Of a stretch of 64,000 nucleotides of DNA, positions 13,128 through 25,900 are shown one piece after another; the stretch's first letter is position 1, and each line of letters opens with the position of its first letter. Source of the stretch: Parietaria judaica (lineage: Eukaryota > Streptophyta > Magnoliopsida > Rosales > Urticaceae). A model generated the notes under the pieces. It searched no databases. It saw only the letters and a program-made list of their open reading frames with translations, and had not been told where the DNA came from. A program made the position numbers and the translations under genes. The stretch covers positions 12,570,842-12,634,841 of the forward strand of contig OX940861.1 in assembly GCA_954871525.1 (NCBI GenBank), in the 5' to 3' direction.

Positions 13128-13201
13128 TGCTTTCATTGAGAGTTGAACTCAAGACCTCCCGCTTACTAAACGGGTGCTCTAACCAACTGAGCTATGAAAG
13201 C
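13128..13201 (-). tRNA. tRNA-Thr (anticodon AGT)
   Basis: The minus strand folds as a 74-nt cloverleaf. The acceptor stem is GCTTTCA paired with TGAAAGC, with A as discriminator. The D-loop carries AGCTCAGTTGGTTAGAGC, the anticodon stem is CCCGT/GCGGG around loop TTAGTAA (anticodon AGT), and the T-arm has GAGTTCAACTC. The sequence has the A-box and B-box words needed for RNA polymerase III. CCA is not encoded, as expected for a nuclear gene, and there is no intron. A run of T on the minus strand at about 13091-13099 could terminate transcription. Confidence 0.93.
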
Positions 13202-14139
13202 ACATGTCTGCTTCTCGTTCAATGTACAAATTAGATGAATCCTTCAGCTTTGTATTTTATTTGATGCTTATTTATTCCCATTATATATTTAGCTAATATC
13301 TATATCATATACATATATCTGTATAATTTTGATTTAAAAAGATAAATAAATTAACATTTGCTGTTGACAGTTAACATTAACAGTACTATTCATGCCGTAC
13401 AATTTTATTCTCCAAATTTTGTAATAAAATTATAATACAGTATACACATAATAAAATATAATAAATAAGTCATTACCCTAAACATTAATTATCGGGATTT
13501 TGAGCAATAAATATTAAATAACTGAATATTTGCAAAACTAAAAAACACCCAACAAAATCACTCACGTTTGAATGCCTAAGAACTACCGAATCAATAATAT
13601 CTAAATGTCATTCTCTATTCATAGTATGGGAATATATGGATGAAGACAAAATCCAATAAAAATAAGATAATAATGAATTATAATCATTCTCATTCATTAG
13701 GGCTTTGAATATTTAATCAATTTACTTCCCATTATTGATTTTAAACAATCAAACAATCCACCTGGGGCTTAAGTCACCAACAATGACTTTTCATTATTTT
13801 ATTTTTCTTTGGGTCTAATTACTTTATTTTAGATAGAGACATTAGCCAAAAAAGCTAAAAATTAGATAAAATAAAAAATCAGACATTGATCGTAAATTGT
13901 ACTTTGTGATTCGCAGTTATTACTATCAGTGACAGTCAATATTGGTTTTTTCTTTAAAAAAATAAAACGAATTTATATTGCAAATTGGAACATGAAAAAG
14001 GTAGTTTAGGGTGAAAATTTTGACTTTGAAATTTTAGTCCAATTTTGACTAATGTTTTTTTTTTTTTTAAACGGAATTGTTTTGGTCAATCCAAGTATCA
14101 GTGTAGTCCGAACCTATTTTTGGGTTTTCTTACAAACAT
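13202..14139. other. AT-rich intergenic DNA
   Basis: No gene, long inverted repeat or tandem array was recognised here. Confidence 0.5.
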
Positions 14140-14142
14140 TTA

Positions 14143-14882
14143 GGTGGCGTTTGGTTAACTGGTTTGGGAAACCAGTTTTGCAATTTGGTTTGGGAAATCA
14201 GTCTGAGAGTTTAGTCTACCAAACCAGTTTGGGAGTTTGATTTTCGAAACACTGTTTGGTTAGTCTTTTGTTTATTTGTGGTTGAATTTAAATGAAAAAT
14301 GCAATAAAACACAATTTATGTTACTAAAAAGAAAGTAGGTTTTATTTGAAATTAATATATATTAATATTATGTCTAAAAAATATTTGTCATAGTACAAAA
14401 ATTATTCATATTTCATGACTCTAATTACATGTTTAAATAATGTAATATAAAGTAATAAATATTATGTTTCAAAAGTTTCTATCATTTTAATTAAGTTAGT
14501 ATTTAATAATATACATAATTTAAGTATATTTGTTAATATGATAGTAATATCACTAAAATATATAATTATATCTAAAAATAATTTTAATAGTTTATTATAT
14601 GAGTTTATTTCATAGTTAATATCTTATTATAAATAATATAATATTATTACAGAATGATAATATATTATTATGGTTTTACTTTGTACGATTGAGTTGAAGA
14701 CCAAAGACAGAAAACAACTTCAAGTTGTTTTCTGTTTTTCTTCATTAAAATTTCAGTGGTCTGCGAGACCGGTCTCAGAAAACAGAGACAACTGGTAACC
14801 AAACGTGGTCTGCGAAACCAATATGACACTGTTTGAAACCAAAACCAGAAACTGGTCTCGGAGACCATAACCAAACGCCACC
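14143..14882. mobile_element. PIF/Harbinger-like non-autonomous element
   Basis: The ends are GGTGGCGTTTGGTTAAC and its complement ATAACCAAACGCCACC, flanked by the 3-bp target duplication TTA at 14140-14142 and 14883-14885. A 3-bp TTA/TAA duplication is the PIF/Harbinger (Tourist) signature. The subterminal regions contain repeated CCAGTTTGGGA and GGTCTCxGAGACC words. No transposase frame is present. A hAT origin is less likely because no 8-bp duplication fits. Confidence 0.75.
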
Positions 14883-15108
14883 TTAGAGTTTATAACGGAG
14901 CAAATCTTAAATTAAATAGTTTGAAAACCAAGACAGTAAAAAAAGACACAAAAAAAAACATAATATATAGGATCCTGAATATACCAAACGCTTTTTTAGG
15001 TGAAAACAGATTCGTACTATTAATGAAGGTTTGAGGGAAAATCCCTATACAACGTGTTTTCAAGCCACTCCGGGCACATACAAGACCACATATCGGGTAT
15101 AAGGTTCG

Positions 15109-16262
15109 CTAGGCGAGTCTTAGCAATACAATTGGCAACTTCATTACAAGATCTAGGGCCCAACGGCATCCAACGGCCGGTCGAAACGCGCTAACTAGGG
15201 TTCTAATGCTCGCTATCAACAGGCCTTGTACGCAATTAAGGTTACCATTGCGAAGAAGTTGAGTTGCTCGAATGTTATTGGTCTCCACTTCCGACACTGT
15301 CCATCCCCTATCGCGAACAAATTGAAGACCATGCCGGATCGCGTGACATTCGGCTGACAACGCCGAGTCTACCGCTTCTAGCGACGCAGCCGTGATCCCG
15401 AGGAGGCCGCTCCGGTTTTCTCTCACCACCCCTCCAAACGCCGCACACCCGGTGGTTTTGTCCCACGCCGCGTCAACGTTGAGCTTGAAGCCACCGCTCA
15501 TGGCCCCCGACCACTTCACAAGCCTAGGCGAACTCGTTGCCTCCATAACTTCTGTTCCCGGTTCAAGTTTTAAAGCTTGCGAACCAACACGCGACCTCCT
15601 CCACCCACGCTTCCGGACTTTTAATATGTTTTTCGAAGAGCCTTTGGTTTCTATCGGTCCAAGCCACCCAAAGAATACCACAAAAAAAGGTCCAACTCCC
15701 CCGTCGGCAATGCATCCAAAGCCCGTAAACAAAGTTCCCGAAATAGGATCATTGTTGTCTTCTCCACCCATTTATGCAAGGACAAGCGTTCCCATATTGC
15801 GTGGGCCCTTTCACAATTCCACATCGCGTGCATTGCGTCTTCCAGCATTGCACCGCAAAACTTGCAAAACGGAAGGCATGTCATGCCTCGGCTTCGTAGA
15901 GCTCCGTACGTTGGTAGTGTCTCGTGCCATGCCCGCCACATTAAATGTTTCACTTTAGGTGAAATTTGGAGTCCCCACAATCTTTTCCACCACCGTGGTT
16001 CCTCATTATGTGATCCCGAAAGGGCCGGCCCTAACTTTCGTCCTGGCAAGTCGGTACCCCGCGACCGGATCGAGTAGTGCCCACTCTCTTTAAAGTGCCA
16101 AACTAAGTGGTCCTGGTAGTCGTCTGTACCTAATGGGATTTTCATTATAGCATCGACATCAAAGGGGATCATAAAAGATGATATGACCTCGCGGTTCCAA
16201 CTATCGTTGGTGATGAGGTCGGCTACCCTCCATGGGTATCCGTCGTCGGGTTCCGTTGTCAA
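15109..16262 (-). pseudogene. LINE zf-RVT and RNase H domain fragment
   Basis: The segment 16262-15651 encodes a zf-RVT region with the signature KHLMWRAWHETLPT followed by CKFCGAMLEDAMHAMWNC. The segment ending at 15109 encodes an RNase H fold beginning KLNVDAAWD, with AECHAI. The first aspartate and the glutamate of the catalytic set are kept, but the third position reads VETNN where VESDS or similar is usual, so the aspartate is lost. The two parts are in different frames. Confidence 0.8.
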
Positions 16263-17470
16263 ATCGGAGAAACTACCGGATCTTTGTTGCCACGGTACGA
16301 AAAGGCTCTAATATTCCCCTCCCCAATTTGCCATCGGACTCTTCGGCGGACCAAATCCCGTCCCCAACAAAGACTTTTACAAAGAAAAGAGAAATGACTC
16401 TTACATTCAAATTCGAGAACCGAAGAGTCCGGGAAGTATTTTGCCTTAAGAAATTGAGCCATCAACCAATCCGGGCTTTGAAGGATCCGCAATGTGAGGC
16501 GTCCAACAAGTTCCCGATTAAAATCCCCGAGATCCTTAAATCCAAGCCACCATCCGCCTTCTGTTTTGCAATGATCTCCCACCACTTCCAATGGATCTTC
16601 CTCTTGTCCTCCGAGCCTCCCCAACAAAATCGGGCGATGTATCGATGAAGCTCTTTAATGGTGGTGGTCGAGATGCGGAAAAGGCTCAACGTATACGATG
16701 GGATCGCTTGTACTCCCGCCTTCACAAGAACTTCCCGGCCTCCCGCCGAGAACATCAAAGCCTTCCGATCTCGAAGATGCTTGAGGACTCGTTCCGTGAG
16801 GAGGGTAAAGGTCGCCACTTTGTTTATTCCCACGTGCACCGGTAGTCCAAGATAGGTTTTGAGTTCATCCACTTAAGGAATGTGGAGTAAACAAGAAAGA
16901 TGAGCCGCCGCCGTCCCCGCGATGTTACTCGAGCACACCATCACCGATTTTCCCATATTCACCACTTGTCCCGACCCTCGTCCGTAGACTTCAAGGATAG
17001 AGCTAAGTGCACGGCAACAATCCTCGCTTGCCTCGCAAAAAATAAGACTATCTTCCGCAAAGAGGAGGTGTGTTACCGATGGAGCCGCGGGCCGGCAAAC
17101 GAACCCCCGAAGTAGGCCGAGTCTCTCTTGTCCTCGAATGAGTGCGGAGAAGCCTTCCGCACCACACAAGGAAAATATATGGTGATAGGGGCACCCTTGC
17201 CGAAGCCCTCTCCGTGTAATGATCGTTCTCCCCGCTCTTCCATTAATGACGACCGAGAAAGCCAGCGTGGAAATGCAATCCCGAACCACGTCGATGATTC
17301 TCGGTCCAAACCCCAAACGTTTCATCATGGCAATGACAAAACCCCATTCGACCCGGTCATACTCCTTGCTCATGTCAAGCTTAATGGTCAAAACACATTT
17401 TTTCCGCTTTGTCGTTCTTCTAAGAGAATGTAGAAGCTCGAAAGCAATTGCGGCATTGATGAATGTAAGA
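16259..17470 (-). pseudogene. LINE reverse transcriptase fragment
   Basis: The minus strand shows the palm motif KLDMSKEYDRVEW (usual form KLDMSKAYDRVEW), then RRGLRQGCP, then FAEDSLIF. In active plant LINEs the last motif is FADDSLIF; here the first of the two catalytic aspartates of the DD pair is glutamate. The thumb continues in other frames (for example a DELKTYLGLPVHVG segment near 16830 and an FCWGGSEDKRKIHW segment near 16600). Several frameshifts and the altered active site make this non-functional. Confidence 0.85.
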
Positions 17471-18456
17471 CGTTACAATTACACTCGCAATTGTATTGTT
17501 AAATAATTTTGTGAACATGTCAGATTTAGAGATTTAAAAAACTTTTCCTTTTAGTACTATTGATTAATCTAGACTAGATAATTAGAATTATATCTTATTG
17601 TGCATAAAGTGATAACTCTCGTTCTTATGCACTTAATTGGTTTTTACAACTGTATATATTGATGTACAAATTCGTCTTAACTAAAAGATGACACATCATA
17701 CGAACGTCAAGATAATTAATTTTACGGTTCAAATAAGATCAAAATTGAGTAAATAGATTAGTATAAATACACAAATAGGCTCATATGATAAATCAAGACC
17801 CACCTAAAAAATGACAAAGGCAAAAAGCCAATGAACAAGAAGATACACGGCCAAAGCCCATAATCATCCAGAGACCAAACTACGCAAAACCCTAAAGGCA
17901 GAAATGTCCAAATTCTGTTAGGGATAAGTCAAGTGTCCCGACCAAAAAAGTAGGACAGCTCTCATCAGTCAACAACTCTAGCTCGACGCAAGAATCGTTA
18001 TCCATGGTGCATGTGTCAGCTCAGCAGCAACTCAAACGCCTAAATCGGGACCACGATTTCCAAGAGTCATGAACGGGAAGAAAGACAACCTATGAATATC
18101 AAGGACGCTGCTCCAAGATCGGCATGCGAGCTAGATTTACTGAGTGATTGTGAGAAATTGTATTAACTGAGTAAAAACTTTGCCTGTATTAACTATTGTT
18201 TCATGTTATTCTCGCATTCAATAAACGTATAGAGGATGTAGTCAACTACCGCATTGGGACGAACCTCTTTAGAAAATCATTTGTCTCGATCTATACATAT
18301 ATATATATATATTTGAGTATTTATATATAGAGTATATATTTGAGTGTTTAAGTATTTATATATATAGAGTATATATTTGAGTGTTTGAGTATTTATACAT
18401 ACTCTATTTATATATAGAGTATTTGAGTGTTAGAGTATCGATCACGTGAAGATCAA

Positions 18457-18545
18457 GATCCATCAAGCTAAGCATTTTAGTAATTTCAAATCGAAAAGTA
18501 AGATCCATCAAGCTACGCATTTTTTAGCAAATTCAAATTGAAAAG
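18457..18545. repeat. Two-copy 45-bp direct repeat
   Basis: The segment beginning AAGATCCATCAAGCTAAGCA at 18457 is repeated immediately from about 18501 with a few substitutions and a small insertion (ATTTTTTAGCAAATTCAAAT in place of ATTTTAGTAATTTCAAAT). No function is evident. Confidence 0.7.
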
Positions 18546-19289
18546 TCTACAGTCTTCGTGACAATCGAGATGGTGAACCACATCAACAATATTCACTTTC
18601 AGTTACGAATATAATCAATAACACACCACGTTGTAACACGGTGGAAAATGAATAATTGTTTGAAACAATGTTTCGATTTTTGCGATAATCGAGCGATTAT
18701 CACTGAAAAGCATGTTCTCGGTAAGTTATTTCCTCTATTCTGTCGTTTTATACTTATCGCGATTTTTCGATTCGAAAACTAAGGTAATTATCGAGCAAAG
18801 TTTTCAAGTGCAAATTTTTGAAAAGTGAAGGACTTTTCGGTCAATCACGATCAATCAACTCTAGTATAAAATTTTCAAACTACATAATAAGTTCCAGAAG
18901 ATTATAAATTCACATTTTAAATGTATTTTTTTTTTCTGGGTTATTTTAATGGATCTTGAGAGATTTGAAGTTTAAATGTTGTATATGTATGAATCATGTC
19001 AAATTTTTATAATTTTATTCTATATTTGTAGTAGTTCCTTAGAAATCTATTAAGTTGATTGAAAGTTAAAGTTAAAGTTAAAAGGTTTTTGTTTTTGGTT
19101 TTGTTTTTGTTTTTTTGTTTTTTTTTTTTGAGGTTGGTAAAGTTTAAGTTATATATGAGTTTAGTTGTACATTTGTGATTTTGATTATATATTGTTGATG
19201 AAATTGATTTTTTTATGTTCATGATGGAATATAGATGAAATAAGATTGTTTGTGTGTTTTTTTTTTCCCCTTTTTTTTAGCAGATTGGG

Positions 19290-19750
19290 TGTTATGTCCG
19301 AATTGTTATATAATTGCGGCAAGAGTATCAATGTTTTGGAAATTGTTGAATTTGAGCTATATTTTCAATTTTTTTGATGTAATTTTGTTAATTAAAATTG
19401 TATATAATTAGGAAACTGTGAGTTTAACATAATTTTTTTTTTATTTCAGGTTTTCCTGAATTGTCTAATTATTGCGGCAAAAGTACATTTTTTTTAAAAT
19501 TGGTTAAGTTGAACTAGTATTTCGATTTTTTTGATGTAATTTCATTTTTTAACATTGTATATAATTTATAAAGTGTGATTTTGAAATAATTTTTTTTTTG
19601 TAATTCGACGTTTTCTCAAATTGTGACTTTATTGCGGCAAAAGTACATATTTTTCATAAATTTGTTAACGTGAGCTAGTTCTTTGTTCTTTTTTTTTTTT
19701 TTTTTTGTTTATGTAATTTTATTTTGTAGCATTGTTTATAATTTTATAGG
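19290..19750. repeat. Three diverged tandem copies of a 160-bp unit
   Basis: The word ATTGCGGCAA followed by AGTA occurs at 19313, 19471 and 19631, a spacing of about 158-160 bp. Each copy continues with a TTGATGTAATTT-like word, an ATTGTATATAATT-like word and a T-run. The ATTGCGGCAA word is also the subterminal motif of the MULE family in this window, so the array could derive from a MULE arm. Confidence 0.65.
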
Positions 19751-21052
19751 TTTTCCATCGATAACCGATTAATCCATCGATAAGTTTTGATAACGGCAAA
19801 TGATAACTTTTATAGGTTTTCCATCAATAAATCCATCAGCAAACAATTAGTCCGTCGGTAACATCAAACGATTTATCGGCCAAAACGATATTTTGTACCT
19901 TGGTTTGAAAGTTTGCTTGTATGCATTAAGAAGTAAATATACATGCAATTTAGTCTCGGTTCTATATTATGGTCAATTTTTTACGCGATGACGAAATACT
20001 TACTTTGACATGTTTGATATTATTTTTTAACATTTCTTGTCTTAATTTTGTTGCATATTTGATTGTTTCAGTCAGTGTTTGTGTACTCTTCTAATGCTTC
20101 ATAACAATTCGTGATTTGGTTTCGCGCGAGCTACATGTGTTATTGTGAACAAAAGACGAGAATATGCTGACTTGATGACATCTTCGCTTAAATAATACTT
20201 ACTATAATAAAGTATTACACATAATAATTCAACCTAATTATAAAAATCATAGTTCCCACATTCTTTTTTGTTTGTTCTTGTTCATTGTTTTTTTTTTCTT
20301 CCTCATATAACTTTGGTTTATGATTTATTATTATATATATTAATGTAATGCAACATTTCATTATCTCATATCAAGTTGACTATTGCAAGTTCATGTACAT
20401 AGATATATAGATAGAATAGAACACCTATTGTCTTTATTATATGACCAACTTTCTCTGTCATTTTCCGTTTTAGATATAGCAATAAATATATTACTTTTAT
20501 TTGTGTGAAGACACTTTATTTTGTGTGGCCGTGCTTCTCTTAATGTGTGATGATAACATTATATGATAAATTAATGGGTTATATTGACTAAAGTACCCAA
20601 GTTATTTGGGCATAGAGCTTAACTTAAAAAACAATGGTAAAAATACCCAAGTTTAACTTTTTGGTGACTCGGTAGACCTCGTTCAATCCGTAAGTTTTGT
20701 TTTTACTATTTCTGTCATCAATGACGGCGTCAACACAAATCAAACAAATAAATTTGAACGATTAAACCCACGTATATCAAAATAAACTGTATGTAAACAC
20801 AAATTCTTTGAACATCAACTATGCAAATTCTTATTTTCCTCCTCACTTTCTCTTTTGAATTACCAGTTCATCTACTCAATAACATTGTGATTTGAGTTGT
20901 TGACGTCATCATTGGCGAACATAGTAAAAAAACTAACCAAAAAGTGGATGAGATCTACCAATTTATAAAAAAAAAATGGCTTTGAATATTTTTGTCTATT
21001 TTTTTAAGTTGACTCTACGACGCCATATAACAATTGTATTTATTTTTGGGGT

Positions 21053-21500
21053 TAATTGCGGTACAAATACCCAATTTATGGTCAAAGTTGGTGACATATA
21101 CTCAACTTCAAAAAGTGACAGCAATTGTACTCAACGAACATTTTGTTGGGTTGACCAATATCGTTGTTTTCTTTTCCGTCACTTCACAACAAAAGAAACC
21201 CTATGTTTTAGGCCAAGAACTAAAATACTGATAAAATATAATATATTTGTATAAATATAAATGTTTAATTATAAATAGTGAATTTTAATCATGGGTTTAA
21301 TTAGTACGAAATTATAATCAAAGACAAATGAATATGTTAAAATAATACAGCAAACAAGTGGCAAAGGAGGCATACATGCGACGCGAAGTGATGGAAAAAG
21401 AAACAACGATACTTGTCAACCCCCTCAAAACGTTTGTTGGGTACTATTGTCGCCACTTTGTGAGGTTGGAGACATGCCCCTAACTTTGACTATAGACTAT
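21053..21500. mobile_element. Degenerate MULE-like inverted-repeat element
   Basis: The left arm starts GGGTTAATTGCGGTACAAAT and continues with a GTCAAAGTTGGTGACAT word. The complement of 21430-21500 aligns with it at roughly 70 percent identity by eye, but the right terminus itself is missing or mutated and no target duplication is visible. A weaker arm-like sequence starts at about 20575 (GGGTTATATTGACTAAAGT). Confidence 0.5.
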
Positions 21501-22560
21501 ATACTATATAGTATAGATTGAGTGTTTATGCCACAAATACATTTTTTTTTTGCGTTATTATTTAAACCACTTATTTTTTAGGAATTAATAATAATATATA
21601 ATTTATTCAATTGGAGACACGAAAAGTCTAGCACGTCTCATCATTGTCACGTTCACGTCTATTATGTACTTTAAAATTTAAATCGCCCAACCATGGAACG
21701 AGAAAAAAAAAAAGCATAAATGAAGAAATGAATTTTTAAAAGGGAATTAGCATAATCGACTCAATCGACTCAATCATGAATCAACTATAGTTTTTAACAT
21801 AAGTAACCCCTATACTATTAAAAAAATTGAAATATTACCCATTCTTCGTTGAAAATGAAGAATGTTTTAGGCTTTTAGCTACCCATGATGTATTTTAATT
21901 AATTTCATTAATTTTATATCAAATTATACGAAACATTCATCTTTAAATATAAGAATACTGTAGATTCATTGACCAATGATTTTTTTTATATGATACATTC
22001 ATCTTTTAATACAAGAATACACGTTATCATATTTACTATTATTGTTATTTTTATCACGCATGAGGCAATGTTTAAATGTTAGATAATCGGTAATAGCTCA
22101 GTAACCGATTATGCCGATGGATTTTTACATTTACCGATAATCTACATTTAATTACTTAAAAATAATAAATTTTATAACTATTATCATAAATAAAAATATA
22201 TTTGATTTTTTTCTTCAAGAAGAATTTTGTACATGAAAAATAATTTTTTAGTCGTTATAGTCAGCAGAAAAATTCAGACATGGACTTTATTGACAAATGT
22301 ATTAAATTGGGGGGCAAATTTCACAAACAAGCAAAGTACAGGTTAGAAAAGCAACAAAGCCAGAAACCGGCGATACGGTGTCGTATTGCTAGAAATATCT
22401 GGATACGAAACGGCACCGTATTGGGGAAAATATCAGTTGTTCTCGGATTGTTAAAGGTGATCTTTCACAGTCTTCCTTTTCCTCTACGGATTTCCCATTT
22501 TCTCTCTCTAAAACCTTGCATTTCTCTCTCCTCCTCTCTGGTTCGTTGACCTAGAATTTC
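21501..22560. other. Intergenic DNA and CAF1 upstream region
   Basis: No gene is seen. From about 22470 the sequence becomes CT-rich, as is common around plant transcription starts. A 90-codon frame at 22280-22549 lies in this upstream region and has no recognisable domain. Confidence 0.45.
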
Positions 22561-23056
22561 GTCTCCGGCGAAGCCAGGATCGCGATTCCGAGTTCTAGAT
22601 CTCTTTTGCCCGGGAACCAATCTTTCGGATACAAGGTTGATCTTTTACCCTCTCTTGTTTATTCTTCAATCGCTTTACTTTGTGCCGTTCTAGGGTTTCT
22701 AACCAGAAATCTTGTCCATCACTCCGATTCTGCTCCGATTACCCTTGGTTTCAGTGGTTCTGTTCCAGATCTAGACCAGATCTTGACCACGACGTCGTTT
22801 TCGACTCGATCTGCGTACACCTTGATCAGGGTTTTCGGGTTCTTTTGAAGATTTTTTCTAAGACTGTTGTTTGTTTCTTCTTCTTTCAGTTTCGGAACCT
22901 AGATGGTCGATTGGATCTTGTTGAAGGAAAATACGCCGTTGTTTTGGAGTCGAGATCGGGTTTTAGGGTTTCTGGGCTGAGATTTTGGGGGTTTCTTTTC
23001 ACAGATCTGGGTGCGGTACTTTCGGTTGTTTTATTTATTGATTTGTTCAATTGGAG
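22561..23056 (+). promoter_or_regulatory. CAF1 5' leader with possible intron
   Basis: A CAAG/GTTGATC word at about 22632-22642 and TTGGAG immediately before the ATG are compatible with an intron in the 5' untranslated region ending at the start codon. The sequence between is T-rich like a plant intron. The alternative is a continuous leader with several upstream ATGs. Only transcript data can decide. Confidence 0.4.
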
Positions 23057-23878
23057 ATGTCGATTCCACCGAAAGACGAAACCGATGCATATCTGATTCG
23101 GGAAGTATGGAACGATAATCTTGACGAAGAGTTTGCTTTGATCCGTGAAATCGTCGACAAGTTCAACTATATTGCGATGGATACAGAATTCCCTGGTGTC
23201 GTGCTTCGTCCGTTGGGAAACTTCAAGCACATCAACGACTTTAACTACCAGACTCTGAAAGACAACGTTGATATGTTGAAACTGATCCAGCTCGGTCTGA
23301 CTTTCTCCGACGAGAATGGCAACTTGCCCACCTGCGGGACGGATAAGTTCTGCATTTGGCAATTCAATTTCCGCGAGTTCAACGTTGGCGAAGACATCTT
23401 CGCGAGTGATTCCATCGAGTTGCTGCGCCAATGCGGGATTGATTTCAAGAAGAACAGCGAGAAGGGCATTGACGTGAACCGCTTCGGTGAGCTGTTGATG
23501 TCCTCTGGAGTTGTGCTTAACGACGGAACTCATTGGGTGACTTTCCACAGCGGATACGATTTCGGGTATTTGATCAAGCTGTTGACTTGCCGAGCTTTGC
23601 CTGAGTCTCCGGCAGATTTCTTCAACTTGATCAATATCTACTTTCCAGTGATGTACGATATCAAGCATCTGATGAAGTTCTGCAACAGCCTCCATGGCGG
23701 GCTAAACAAGCTCGCCGAGCTCTTAGACGTGCCGAGAATCGGGGTTTGCCATCAAGCGGGGTCGGATAGTTTGCTCACATCCGGTTGTTTCAGGAGGTTG
23801 AGGGATTTGTATTTTGGTGGATCCACCGAGAAATACGCCGGTGCTCTGTACGGTCTTGGTGCTGATCAGGCTAATTGA
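23057..23878 (+). CDS. CAF1: CCR4-associated factor 1 (CAF1/POP2) deadenylase
   Basis: This 273-residue intronless gene encodes a DEDD-family 3'-5' exonuclease of the CCR4-NOT complex, which shortens mRNA poly(A) tails in the cytoplasm. Residues 1-45 carry [19 protein letters not shown] and the ExoI motif MDTEFPG (Asp42, Glu44). ExoII lies at HSGYDFGYL (Asp168), and ExoIII at [11 protein letters not shown] (His232, Asp237). All catalytic residues are present, at spacings matching animal and yeast CAF1. I start at ATG 23057; the upstream in-frame codon at 23051 is TTG. Plants have many intronless CAF1 paralogues, some stress-inducible, and I cannot tell which this is. An AATAAA polyadenylation signal is present at 24107-24112. 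Confidence 0.95.
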   Translation: MSIPPKDETDAYLIREVWNDNLDEEFALIREIVDKFNYIAMDTEFPGVVLRPLGNFKHINDFNYQTLKDNVDMLKLIQLGLTFSDENGNLPTCGTDKFCIWQFNFREFNVGEDIFASDSIELLRQCGIDFKKNSEKGIDVNRFGELLMSSGVVLNDGTHWVTFHSGYDFGYLIKLLTCRALPESPADFFNLINIYFPVMYDIKHLMKFCNSLHGGLNKLAELLDVPRIGVCHQAGSDSLLTSGCFRRLRDLYFGGSTEKYAGALYGLGADQAN

Positions 23879-25900
23879 AAAAAGAAAGATGGGAAAATTT
23901 GAAAATAATTGAGAAAAATGATTTTATGAAATATGTAGACTATATATGAGTGAGGCATTTAGCTTTTCTCTCTTTGTACACTTTGGTGAAAAAAGAAAGT
24001 CGTTTTCTAGCTTTTAACCTTTTTTCTTATCTTCATCTCTCGCTTGTAACAGGAACCTTAACCGGTTTTGTAGCTTTGAATTTCTTGTAAATTATATTAG
24101 TGTTTCAATAAAATGTTTATTATCATCATGTTTCTAATTTCTCACTGTTCAATTAAATTATGATCCATTTCAATTAAGACAGAGCAGTAATAATCCAAGT
24201 ATTGTTTGCAAATTTTCTTCACTACAATCAAATTGGGATATGAATTTGAGTACTTTTTGTTTCTCAATCTTATACGATACAAACAGGTCGATAACTTTGC
24301 GTTGGTTCTTCGTTGCGTTTTTTGGCAATTTAAACATGTTTAAACATTTTTTTTTTTGGCTTTTTCATATTTATCTGTTAGTCAATTTTGTGACAAGCCA
24401 ATGGTTTCTAAAGTAAAGTGAGCATATTGCTGTTGGCAAACTGAATAAAATGAGCATTGCACTTTGTCTCCGTGTATATGATTGATGTGCTTGCACATGG
24501 GAATTGGGATTGTTATTACTTTTTCGATTCCCTTACATATATATATATATATTCATATTGGAAGCTTCTTTGTGTAGAAAGAAGATAAGATATTATATAG
24601 CTTGCACTGCCACAGATTGTTTCTACTCAGGAATTTCCTTGTAGATTCATCATTCATGGTTTGTTGGTCTTATATATATTATCACTATTTTATTCATAAT
24701 GCGTTTATAATACAATAGTTGGTCGATCCGTTATTTCTGCGGGTTAGGTAGAATCAGGGAGGGGACGAAGAAAATAATATCAATAATAAAAACTAATAAA
24801 TTTTAATGCCGAAAAATAGATCTAATACTATTGTGGTCCAAGTCTTGATCGTGGGTCGGGCTCAATCTCCGCCTGGCGGTCAAATCGAGTTTGAAGCATG
24901 ATTCATCTTTTTTGATAGACCGGAAATATTTTGGAATTGACGCCTCTGTCACCGTCTTCGTATATGAGAAAACGAGAAAACATGAACTCAAAGGGGTATG
25001 GAGGGGGTGCCTCTCTATCCACCTCTCACGCTAAACATTAGTTGAGTATTTAAGTCGGGATATTTAGGAGAAAGGAAATTTGAGGTTTCATCGCTTTAGA
25101 AGCGTTTTTGTGAGTTGATATGAGTTGTATTGAGTTGTCGTTTTGATTGAAATGATCTTCTATTTCTAAAATGGTGAATGGACTTAGTAATAAATAATTA
25201 CTTTGTTGGGCCTTGGAGCAATTAGATATTGTTTGCGCTGTGTGTTGTGCGCGGTGCTCGGTGCACGGTGCGCGATGTTTTTGATAAGTAATCAAAATTA
25301 TTTTTAAAATGTATTTCTGAGCCTATTTTTAGGGTAAAAACTTGACTTTTTCACTATCTTTTTTCGGGCCGAGTCTTGTTGACTTTTTGAGCCAAGTCCC
25401 ATTGACATTTTTCGGGCTGGGACCGGGTCGCTTTTATAGGCTTTTTAGTCGTGTTGGCCTAGGGTACGTTTTTTTGGGTTGTACCTTAATTTTTTTAGGT
25501 TCCGAAAAACATCCATAATAATAAATATATTAAATTAAAAAAGAAAAAAATTGAAAAAAATGCTATTTCTTCTTCTTCTTCCGCATAGATACAATTTGTA
25601 TTATTACTTCGTTGAAGAAGATAAATTTGTAGCAAATATTCGTAAGATTATTAAGAAAAGAAGTAATAATAAATGAGAGATAACATACTAAGTTTGGTGA
25701 CACGTCAGTCCCATGAACTCTCGAGCCTCAAAATAGCCATTTGACCCTTTGACGCCAGGGAGTTTCCCTGACTACGTTCCATTTATCTAATCTCATTCTT
25801 GAATTATTTCCACTACAAATAATGAGATTTTTAATATATACTACGAACATACCAGAAGCTTCTTCTGAACTTCACATATCAATAATAGGAATTCTATAAA
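23879..25900. other. CAF1 3' region and intergenic DNA
   Basis: The first 240 bp should be the 3' untranslated region. From about 24780 to 25500 the composition changes (GC-richer patches, GTGCGCGGTGCTCGGTGCAC near 25250), suggesting an old retroelement fragment, but no terminal repeats were found. A (CTT)n-like run lies at about 25568-25582. Confidence 0.45.

Larger units (their letters stand above)
15000..17470 (-). mobile_element. 5'-truncated LINE (non-LTR retrotransposon) remnant
   Basis: Read on the minus strand, fragments of one LINE polyprotein follow in the right order: reverse transcriptase, zinc-binding reverse-transcriptase-associated domain (zf-RVT), then an RNase H domain at the 3' end. 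They lie in different frames with breaks between them, so the copy is dead. The 5' part (ORF1, endonuclease and the first third of the reverse transcriptase) is absent; homology begins at about 17470. Five-prime truncation is normal for LINE integration. The whole block is clearly more GC-rich than the flanking DNA. I did not find a convincing poly(A) tail or target duplication. Confidence 0.85.
17511..20570. other. AT-rich intergenic DNA with local tandem repeats
   Basis: No protein gene is recognisable. The part at 17830-18290 is less AT-rich and could be a worn LTR fragment, but I found no terminal repeats or target duplication. Simple AT and GAGTATTTATATATA-type repeats fill 18290-18440. 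Two further tandem features are listed separately. Confidence 0.45.

Noticed and set aside
20575..20960. Another MULE element beginning GGGTTATATTGACTAAAGT
   Set aside because: Only one arm-like end is visible; no complementary arm or target duplication was found, so I mention it only as a possible relic.
22886..23695. A 269-codon minus-strand open frame opposite CAF1
   Set aside because: It is the antisense shadow of a strongly conserved exonuclease gene; its peptide has no recognisable domain and its composition follows the plus-strand codons.
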